Assembly: GCA_015063235.1 (NCBI GenBank)
Contig: SUSW01000020.1
Span: 1-38,087 of the forward strand
Direction: 5' to 3'
DNA from: Thermoplasmata archaeon
GTDB lineage: Archaea; Thermoplasmatota; Thermoplasmata; Methanomassiliicoccales; Methanomethylophilaceae
Length of the DNA stretch: 38,087 nt
The position numbers and the translations under genes were made by a program. Of this stretch, positions 32,485 to 38,087 are shown one piece after another. The notes under the pieces were generated by a model. It saw only the letters and a list, made by a program, of their open reading frames with translations. It was not told the origin of the DNA and did no database searches. The stretch's first letter is position 1. Each line of letters begins with the position of its first letter.

Positions 32485-33789
32485 ATGCCCAGTCTAGCAA
32501 TCATCGGTTCCCAGTGGGGAGACGAAGGAAAGGGAAAGCTCACAGATTATCTTGATGAGGAATCGGACCTCATCGTACGTTTCCAAGGTGGAAACAATGC
32601 GGGACACACCATCATCGTGGATGGCAAGGTGTTCAAGCTCCACGGACTTCCGTCGGGAGTCGTCAGACCCGGTAAGCTCGCAGTCATCGGAAACGGAGTC
32701 GTAGTGAATCTTGAGGAACTTGCTGAGGAGATCAAACAGGTGGAAGACAACGGAGGATCCGTAGAAGGACTCAGGATATCCGACAGGGCCCATCTCATCA
32801 TGGGCTACCACAAGAAGCTGGACGGAGCAGAGGAGAAGTACCGCGGAAAGAACAGTGTCGGTACCACCAAGAAAGGTATCGGACCCGCCTACCAGGACAA
32901 GATCGCTAGAATCGGATTCAGGGCAGGGGATCTGCTTGAGGACGACCTGCTGAAGGAGAAGATCGCATTCATTCTGCCGTACAAGAAGGATCTGATGACG
33001 ATGATGGATGCTGAGCAGTGCTGCTGCACCAACGAATCCCTCTACGAGAAGATGCAGGGATGGAAGGACATGGTGGGCAAGTACATCTGCGATACATCCG
33101 TATTGATCAACGATGCTCTCGACGAGAACAAGAAGGTCGTGTTCGAGGGAGCCCAGGGAGCTATGCTGGACATCGACCACGGAACCTATCCCTATGTGAC
33201 TTCGTCCGCAACATGCGGCGGAGGAATATGCACCGGATCCGGAGTGGCACCCAGCAGGATCGACAAGGTCGTAGGAATCGTCAAGGCATACACCACCCGT
33301 GTGGGAGAGGGACCGTTCGTCTCTGAGCTCAAGGACGAGATGGGCGTCGAACTTCAGAAGAAGGGCGGAGAGTTCGGAGTTACAACCGGAAGAGGGAGGA
33401 GGTGCGGATGGCTCGACCTGGTCGTAGTGGAGCATGCTTCAAGACTCTGCGGATTCACATCTCTGGGAATCACCAAGATAGATGTCCTCAACGACATCCC
33501 GGAGCTCCCGGTGTGTGTGGCATACGAGATCGACGGACAGGAGATAAAGCACTTCCCGGCATCACTCGCCAAGCTTTACAAGGCCAAACCCGTGTACGAG
33601 ACGTTCAAAGGATGGAAAGGATGGTCCAACACCATGGATGTCGTCAAGGCGGGATACGACAACCTCCCCGGTGAGATGAGGGAATACATCGAGTTCATAG
33701 AGAAGTATCTGAAGGTCCCCGCTGACCTTATAAGTCTGGGGCCGGATAGAGATGAAACCATCGACCGCAAGAAGGATTGGTGGAACTGA
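32485..33789 (+). CDS. purA: Adenylosuccinate synthase
   Basis: 434 residues, the usual length. IGSQWGDEGKGKLTDYL holds the GTP loop and catalytic Asp, GGNNAGHTIIVDG the second substrate loop with its His, then NSVGTTKKGIGPAYQDK, VVFEGAQGAMLDIDHGTYPYVTSS, TTGRGRRCGWLD (IMP contact) and the end VPADLISLGPDRDETI. It joins IMP and aspartate using GTP, the first step from IMP to AMP. The TATA-like ACTTATATG lies at 32442-32450 and AGGTG at 32473-32477 is the ribosome site. The next small gene follows after 9 nt. Confidence 0.96.
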   Translation: MPSLAIIGSQWGDEGKGKLTDYLDEESDLIVRFQGGNNAGHTIIVDGKVFKLHGLPSGVVRPGKLAVIGNGVVVNLEELAEEIKQVEDNGGSVEGLRISDRAHLIMGYHKKLDGAEEKYRGKNSVGTTKKGIGPAYQDKIARIGFRAGDLLEDDLLKEKIAFILPYKKDLMTMMDAEQCCCTNESLYEKMQGWKDMVGKYICDTSVLINDALDENKKVVFEGAQGAMLDIDHGTYPYVTSSATCGGGICTGSGVAPSRIDKVVGIVKAYTTRVGEGPFVSELKDEMGVELQKKGGEFGVTTGRGRRCGWLDLVVVEHASRLCGFTSLGITKIDVLNDIPELPVCVAYEIDGQEIKHFPASLAKLYKAKPVYETFKGWKGWSNTMDVVKAGYDNLPGEMREYIEFIEKYLKVPADLISLGPDRDETIDRKKDWWN

Positions 33790-33798
33790 GGTGCGATT

Positions 33799-34113
33799 AT
33801 GCCAACAGTATGTAACGTTAAAGCCGGTGTCTGCGGAATGACCACAAAGATCATCGCCACTGCCAGCGATGACATGATGTCTGTGAACGTCGTCATGGAG
33901 AGCAACTGCCCCATGGTCAACAAGATCGGCCCCATCGAAGGGATCAACCCCTACGAGGCCATCGGAACACCCTTCCCGGAATCGGAGATCTACAAGAGAT
34001 GCGGCGAGTGCCTCCGCCACACCGCATGCCCTGTGCCCTGCGGCATCGTCAAAGCGGTCGAAGCGGAATCAGGAATGGGTTTGAAGAGACCGGTCAGCAT
34101 CGAATTCGAATGA
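33799..34113 (+). CDS. Small Cys-rich conserved protein
   Basis: 104 residues with seven cysteines (positions 5, 12, 37, 68, 71, 77, 81). CGECLRHTACPVPC packs four of them within 14 residues, which suggests binding of a metal or an iron-sulfur cluster. VCGMTTKIIATASDD and SVNVVMESNCPMV look like beta strands, and the end is VKAVEAESGMGLKRPVSIEF. I have seen this pattern in proteins of unknown function from methanogens and other anaerobes but cannot name an activity. It is likely co-transcribed with purA (9-nt gap), and two terminators follow it. Confidence 0.75.
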   Translation: MPTVCNVKAGVCGMTTKIIATASDDMMSVNVVMESNCPMVNKIGPIEGINPYEAIGTPFPESEIYKRCGECLRHTACPVPCGIVKAVEAESGMGLKRPVSIEFE

Positions 34114-34119
34114 AAACAC

Positions 34120-34144
34120 AGCGGTCTAAGGACCGCTTTTTCTT
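34120..34144 (+). terminator. Intrinsic terminator after the purA unit
   Basis: AGCGGTC-TAAG-GACCGCT followed by TTTTCTT: a 7-bp stem, 4-nt loop and T-run, 6 nt after the stop codon. Confidence 0.8.
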
Positions 34145-34195
34145 ATAATTGTAGGATTCCGAACATATCAATCGGACTTGATTCGTTGAAAATGT

Positions 34196-34232
34196 GGACC
34201 GGACCGTCAGCATGACGGCCCGATCCTGTTTT
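34196..34232 (+). terminator. Second terminator, long hairpin plus T-run
   Basis: GGA-CGG-CCGTCA pairs with TGACGG-CCG-TCC around a GCA loop, with two single mismatches, and TGTTTTTT follows. It backs up the terminator at 34120 and lies in the gap before the convergent LRR gene. Confidence 0.7.
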
Positions 34233-34305
34233 TTCAGACTAAAGAAGGCACGAACACCAACAAGGCCTGCAGCCACTTGGCTTTGGCGGCGAAGGTCTTC
34301 ACGAA

Positions 34306-36075
34306 CTATGTATTTATCTTCTCGAAGGAACCCAAATAGCGGCCATCATTCATGCCGTCGTCCCCTCCGACACCGGTTACATCTCCTGGCTGGTATTTAG
34401 CCATCAGGAACACATTTCCGTATCTGTCCTGCACTGAACTCCAACCGCAGAATTTGAGCCCATACTTGTTCACCGGCTCTTTTCCCTCATAGGATGGCCA
34501 TTCGTTCAGGGGTACTCCGGAGGTCTTCTGGAGTACCGTACCATCGTAGTTCATCCAGGTGAATGTGAGCGTTTCCGGTTTTGGATCCGGTATCTTGTAC
34601 GCACATTCTTTCTCTGTCATCCCCACGGTCGTCCATGTATATCCGCCGATGGAACCCATGTTTGACGGTATCTCAGTCGTCTTATCCGTGTCATAGAACT
34701 TTTTCGTGCCGAATTGGGAAAGACTTTTAGAAGCTATGTCCGGGTCGGTGGTTGGAGGTGCGTTGAATATTTCCAGATGGGCGAGGAAACCAAAGAAACC
34801 GATGTCGACATCCGTGCCTTCGAAAGAGACGTATTTCAGTGTTTTGACACCAAATGCCATAAAGCCTATGGATTTGACTGAAGCCGGTATGACCACTGAT
34901 GTAAGGCTGGTACCGGAGAATGCACTATGTTCTATGGTTTTGACTGAGTTGGGAATAATGACATATTCCAACCCAGTATTGCCGAAAGCACTTGGTCCTA
35001 TTGTCTCAATTGAATCGGGCAGGACTATCGATTTCAGCGATGAGCAGTAGGCGAACATGAAATCCGGAATGGTCTTGAGAGTATCGGGGATGTAAGCGTA
35101 CTCGAGAGAACTGCATTTCTCAAATGTATTGTCCCCGACCGATTTCAGATTGGGGGAGAGTATGGCGCATTTCAGTGCTTTGCATTCCTGGAAGGCACTT
35201 AAACCTATGCTCTCCACGTTGTCCAGTCTTATCTCGGTGATCGCAGATCTTTCGAATGCATAATCTCCTATGGATTTGACCGAATCCGGGATGACGACCT
35301 TCTTCAGATTTTTGCAGCACCAGAATGTTTTATCGCCGATTTCACTGACCCCTTCCGGTATTATTACCGACTCTATCCCGGAGAATTGGAATGCGCCGTT
35401 CATCGACTGGACTGATGCCGGAATCTCGATATTCTTTATCGGCGCCTCCACGAACATGCTCTTTCCGAGCTCCTTTATGCCGTTAGGCAGTTTGACGGAG
35501 GTCAGTTTGGTGCAGTTCTTGAACACCTCGTTCCCCATCTTGGTGACGGTGTCGGGGATGACTATGGATTTCAGATCGGATCTCTCGAAAGCGTTGTCCC
35601 CGATGCTGGTCACGGTGCTGGGGATCACCACTTCGGTGTAGCCGAATGTGTAGAACGCGCAGGATCCGATATGGGTCACGCCCTCCTCTATGATCAGCTT
35701 ATTGCATCCGAAGTAAGGGGATTGCCAGCGGATCCTGTCATCCCATGGGGCGGTGGTGCAGTCGCTATGGTCTACATGGAAATAGTCTCCCATGCGGCCG
35801 TGTCCGCTGACCTTCAGGATACCGTCCCCGTACTGGACCAATCCTTTTTTGTCCTGTATCCAGTGGCTGTCGTACGTTACCACGCAGTCTCCGGAATTCC
35901 AGCTTTGGTGGATCTCTCCCGTATCCCCTTTCATTACAATAGCATCCGCCGATTCCGTTCCGACCGCAACGATGCACGAGCCGCAAAGCATGAATACCGC
36001 GGCCAGCAGCGCCAGGGCCAATTTCTTGGAATTCGCGGAGATGAACATCTTTCCGTCATATTCCGCCTTATTCAT
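34306..36075 (-). CDS. BspA-type leucine-rich-repeat surface protein, ends in TAG
   Basis: 589 residues. A signal peptide (LALALLAAVFMLCGSCIVA, about 18-37) is followed by a lead-in of about 85 residues and about 12 LRR_5 units of 22-24 residues with the pattern I-x-IPxSVxxIGxxAFxxCxxLxxV (for example VIPSTVTSIGDNAF and VIPDSVKSIGDYAF). After about 430 the repeats give way to a beta-rich tail. BspA-like repeats are frequent in gut bacteria and gut archaea, where they bind host or microbial surfaces, so spread by gene transfer is likely. No anchor is present before the stop. The stop is TAG (34308-34306), the only one in the window; read-through would add 23 residues with a hydrophobic run (WLQALLVFVPSLV) before TGA at 34236-34234. 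Confidence 0.85.
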   Translation of the reverse strand: MNKAEYDGKMFISANSKKLALALLAAVFMLCGSCIVAVGTESADAIVMKGDTGEIHQSWNSGDCVVTYDSHWIQDKKGLVQYGDGILKVSGHGRMGDYFHVDHSDCTTAPWDDRIRWQSPYFGCNKLIIEEGVTHIGSCAFYTFGYTEVVIPSTVTSIGDNAFERSDLKSIVIPDTVTKMGNEVFKNCTKLTSVKLPNGIKELGKSMFVEAPIKNIEIPASVQSMNGAFQFSGIESVIIPEGVSEIGDKTFWCCKNLKKVVIPDSVKSIGDYAFERSAITEIRLDNVESIGLSAFQECKALKCAILSPNLKSVGDNTFEKCSSLEYAYIPDTLKTIPDFMFAYCSSLKSIVLPDSIETIGPSAFGNTGLEYVIIPNSVKTIEHSAFSGTSLTSVVIPASVKSIGFMAFGVKTLKYVSFEGTDVDIGFFGFLAHLEIFNAPPTTDPDIASKSLSQFGTKKFYDTDKTTEIPSNMGSIGGYTWTTVGMTEKECAYKIPDPKPETLTFTWMNYDGTVLQKTSGVPLNEWPSYEGKEPVNKYGLKFCGWSSVQDRYGNVFLMAKYQPGDVTGVGGDDGMNDGRYLGSFEKINT

Positions 36076-36401
36076 CCAATCACCATTTCAACGGTCCGAC
36101 CGAGTACCGGTAGGACCAGACTGCAGAAAACGACGAATGTCACATATTAAGATATTATTACTGGATTATCGCACCTGTATAAAACAAGGTCTTACATCCA
36201 GCTCAGATTTCTTTGATAAGCATCCTGCCATCTCCAGTCGCGATTAAGATCCCGAGCTTAGTTTCACTTTGACCCTTGCGACCTTATCCGTACCTATACC
36301 GGCATATTCCACAAGGTAGCTGGTAAAAGCCCCATAAATAATTGGGTAAAGACTTGAGTAATACGAATTAAAAAACAATGTTACTCTGGATTATAGGTAA
36401 G
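36076..36401. other. Intergenic stretch, no firm gene
   Basis: About 325 nt between the LRR gene and the desulfoferrodoxin gene, both on the minus strand. It holds the LRR promoter side (near 36076-36130), two copies of the octamer TGGATTAT (36162-36169 and 36387-36394) without the second palindrome arm, and a short minus-strand open stretch (about 36392-36244) that reads like the tail of a protein (AFTSYLVEYAGIGTDKVARV) but has no start or known relative. Confidence 0.5.
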
Positions 36402-36415
36402 GCCCCCGGAGGGGC
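36402..36415 (-). terminator. Hairpin after the desulfoferrodoxin gene
   Basis: GCCCC-TCCG-GGGGC on the minus strand, 10 nt past the stop codon, followed by CTTACCTATAATCC, so there is only a weak T-run. Confidence 0.5.
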
Positions 36416-36425
36416 ATGTGTTTAA

Positions 36426-36797
36426 TCACTGGTTGGATTTCCAGAGTCCGTGCTTGTTGCAGTACTCCCAGGCCCTGATCTCCTTGGCATCGGTCTTGAA
36501 GAATGCCTCGGGAGCGTCTCCTGGTTTGAGGTACTTCCTCATTATGATTCCATCGGCGCAGATCTGAATGTAAACGATGTAATGGTCCTCGGTCATTGGG
36601 TGGGCCGTTTCCTTTCCGACCTTGACAAGTACCCCTCCGTCCTGTTTCTCGATGTAGGGGACATGCTTCTCGTTCTTGAAATCGTCAGTCCTGGCCTCGA
36701 GAGCCGTCATGGTCTCTCCGCAGCATTTGGGGATGCATGATCCCTTGTACACAAGATCGACAGTGGTTCCGCACTTCTCGCATTTGTATATTGGCAT
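36426..36797 (-). CDS. dfx: Desulfoferrodoxin (superoxide reductase, class I-like)
   Basis: 123 residues from ATG 36797, with GAGGT about 8 nt before it. The frame runs 11 codons further up without a ribosome site. Residues 6-26 (CEKC...CIPKCC) form the desulforedoxin-type FeCys4 centre. The catalytic Fe(His)4Cys centre is seen as EKHVPYIE (His45), AHPMTEDHY (His66, His72) and EYCNKHGLW (Cys113, His116). The enzyme reduces superoxide to peroxide without making oxygen, the common defence of strict anaerobes, with electrons from rubredoxin or similar. The gene is likely single. Confidence 0.93.
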   Translation of the reverse strand: MPIYKCEKCGTTVDLVYKGSCIPKCCGETMTALEARTDDFKNEKHVPYIEKQDGGVLVKVGKETAHPMTEDHYIVYIQICADGIIMRKYLKPGDAPEAFFKTDAKEIRAWEYCNKHGLWKSNQ

Positions 36798-36863
36798 GTT
36801 GGTACCTCGGGTCTGAATCTCGCTGTGCACTTATGAAGATTGGGGTGAATGAGAAACTGGAAG

Positions 36864-37916
36864 TCATTCCGACCTGTTCTGAGCTTCCAGCATAGCCCTC
36901 TTCTTGAGCTTCTTCTTGCGGTGGCCGCACTCCCTCTTCCTCTTGGGATGTCCACTACTGCCTGATGCCTTCCTCTTCCTGGGCGTCCTGGATGATCCGG
37001 GAGCTCTGGCCTTCTTCTCTGGCGGCGCTGGCGGTTTGTAGTTCATCTCCACGATGACGGTATTGCCCTTCTCGACTATGGTACAACCCAGGAATTCGAT
37101 CACATCCCCCGGGACGAAATGCTTCTCCTTTTCCGGGTTGATTGTCAGCCGTTTAGATTCGATTATTGAGAGCAGCTCGTCATGGAGTTTCTTAGCCTCC
37201 TCGTCGGTCTTCGCCATCAGAAGAATATCGTCGGCGTAACGGTAGTAATAGCAATCCTTCTCGGAAAAATAGGAATCCATCTCTCTGAGATAGAAATTGG
37301 ACAGGAAAGGTGCGACAGGGATGCCTGCCATGACGCCCTTCTTCTCCTTGATGACCTCTCCTTCGAACCTGACCTCATCGCCGGAAAGCAGATTCCTGTA
37401 CATGCTTACAAGAGGCTTGTCCTCCATGGTCCTGTCGAGATCATCCAGCAGTATCCCTACGTCCACGGTGTTGAAGTAATCGTGGATGTCCATCTTGTAC
37501 CCGTACATCTTCCCGATACCGGGAGATTTACGCAGAGCCGACATGGCCTCCCTGAGCCCGTATCCATTACGGAACGAGAACAGGTTGCGTGAAAAGAGAT
37601 TGTCATAGAAATGCATGTTATAGGCTACCAGACGGAGCGCCATGGTCTCAACCTCATCGAAAGCATAGAGGGACCTCTTCTTGTTTGAATTCGGCTTACC
37701 GATCTGAGTCTTCTTGGGAATGGAGAAGACATGGTCCCCCTTGGAGATCTCGCGTATGATCTCGGTAGAATCTTTGTCATGGAGGATCCTGCGACAGTAT
37801 CTGACCTTGCCTGCAGGATATGTACCCTTCTTGGAATTGAAAAACTCCTTCCACATCCTGTTATCTGCAATGGTACTCAAGCTGCCATCGTTATGCCATT
37901 GTCCTTCTGTTCCCAT
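36864..37916 (-). CDS. Stand-alone reverse transcriptase
   Basis: 350 residues from ATG 37916, with GAGGG about 7 nt before it. Polymerase motifs: KKRSLYAFDEVE (about 79-90), SFRNGYGLREAM (114-125), KMDIHDYFNTVD with the first catalytic Asp (141-152), AGIPVAPFLSNFYL (197-210), YRYADDILLMAKTD with the two catalytic Asp (225-238), and FLGCTIV (end of the palm/thumb). I see no maturase or HNH domain as in group II intron proteins, no NAxxH or VTG motif as in retrons, and no SQ in motif 4 as in diversity-generating RTs. The tail after about 290 is Pro, Lys and Arg rich (TPRKRKASGSS, HPKRKRECGHRKKKLKKR) and should bind RNA or DNA. Class unknown; a domesticated or defence-type RT is possible. Confidence 0.85.
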   Translation of the reverse strand: MGTEGQWHNDGSLSTIADNRMWKEFFNSKKGTYPAGKVRYCRRILHDKDSTEIIREISKGDHVFSIPKKTQIGKPNSNKKRSLYAFDEVETMALRLVAYNMHFYDNLFSRNLFSFRNGYGLREAMSALRKSPGIGKMYGYKMDIHDYFNTVDVGILLDDLDRTMEDKPLVSMYRNLLSGDEVRFEGEVIKEKKGVMAGIPVAPFLSNFYLREMDSYFSEKDCYYYRYADDILLMAKTDEEAKKLHDELLSIIESKRLTINPEKEKHFVPGDVIEFLGCTIVEKGNTVIVEMNYKPPAPPEKKARAPGSSRTPRKRKASGSSGHPKRKRECGHRKKKLKKRAMLEAQNRSE

Positions 37917-38087
37917 GAATTTCCCTCAATTAGAAAACAAAGATAATAGGTGATGTATTGTATGAGATAAAAACCTAAATCCCGGACTCTGCGTCCGGGT
38001 TGACCCTATGGTAGGGCCATCTGTGTGTGGTGCGCATGAACGCCGATGACTGATATAAGTGAATATAGCAGTATGAGCCCGGCACCA
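37917..38087 (-). other. RT upstream region with two hairpins (to window edge)
   Basis: Minus strand, reading toward the RT: GCCCTA-CCA-TAGGG (about 38017-38003), then CCCGGAC-GCAGA-GTCCGGG (37999-37981, a 7-bp stem), then GTTTTTATC (about 37973-37965), a TATA-like or terminator T-run, then AT-rich DNA to the RT start. The hairpins could end a gene beyond the window or belong to an RNA partnered with the RT. The last bases resemble a tRNA 3' end (GCCCGGCACCA on the + strand), but no T-loop or 5' partner is present. Confidence 0.4.

Noticed and set aside
36244-36392. Short minus-strand open stretch ending GIGTDKVARVKVKLSSGS
   Set aside because: About 48 codons, no start codon of good quality, no ribosome site and no relative that I recognise. 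It may be a gene remnant but cannot be supported.
36162-36394. Two further TGGATTAT octamers as operator copies
   Set aside because: They lack the ATCCA arm and face no gene, so I do not count them with the four full copies.
36864-37916. Retron or diversity-generating retroelement
   Set aside because: No NAxxH or VTG retron motifs, no SQ in motif 4, and no template/variable repeat pair was seen near the RT.
38012-38087. tRNA 3' end at the right edge (GCCCGGCACCA)
   Set aside because: There is no T-loop, no matching 5' acceptor strand and no cloverleaf in the preceding 75 nt.

Overview
The window is chromosomal DNA of a methanogenic archaeon, most likely a host-associated member of the Methanomassiliicoccales (Thermoplasmata-related). 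This is an inference from several signs. The information-processing genes are archaeal (DnaG primase, Hjc-type resolvase, archaeal AspRS, Trm1, THEP1, bifunctional FBP aldolase/phosphatase, short TIM, MptD). Several promoters have a TATA box about 25-30 nt before the start codon, which implies leaderless mRNAs. There is a corrinoid-protein cap domain and a CobQ with a Cys-rich N-terminal domain. Secreted proteins with a C-terminal membrane anchor and a BspA-type leucine-rich-repeat protein fit a gut lifestyle. TAG is almost absent as a stop codon: of about 32 gene ends I read, one is TAG, about six are TAA and the rest TGA. That is expected where UAG is read as pyrrolysine, though no pyl gene lies in the window.

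Layout. 1-1.6 kb: the tail of a transposase, a decayed Sfp-type phosphopantetheinyl transferase and a YdeI-like gene. 1.7-5.6 kb: a 1292-residue surface protein. 5.6-6.8 kb: small ORFs and regulatory repeats. 6.2-9.5 kb (minus strand): a small membrane protein, Hjc-like nuclease, aspS and gpmA. 9.6-10.4 kb: a very AT-rich island and a truncated corrinoid protein. 10.5-12.4 kb: fbp-tpiA, a gluconeogenic pair. 12.4-16.8 kb: a secreted phospholipase-D-like protein, an acetyltransferase and a second surface protein. 16.9-20.5 kb (minus): dnaG plus a Lon-like AAA+ ATPase without a protease domain, with a strong intrinsic terminator and a long structured leader. 20.5-23.7 kb (minus): a YhaO/YhaN (Mre11/Rad50-like) pair. 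23.9-26.5 kb: cobQ and a shortened cobQ paralogue. 26.5-27.3 kb (minus): a Panacea (SocA-type) protein overlapping a ubiquitin-like GG protein. 27.5-34.1 kb: citrate synthase, an acetyltransferase-like gene with an in-frame TAG, mptD, an orphan gene, THEP1-trm1, purA and a Cys-rich protein. 34.3-37.9 kb (minus): LRR surface protein, desulfoferrodoxin and a stand-alone reverse transcriptase.

Most interesting points: (i) the in-frame amber codon at codon 11 of the gene at 28929-29588; (ii) a 15-bp near-palindrome, TGGATTATNNATCCA, found four times, each time in the same orientation at the front of a small or unrecognised gene; (iii) a roughly 220-nt structured leader before dnaG; (iv) the Panacea/ubiquitin-like operon; (v) an orphan reverse transcriptase with hairpins just upstream; (vi) a phosphopantetheinyl transferase that has lost both its start codon and its open frame. 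No tRNA, rRNA or CRISPR array was seen.
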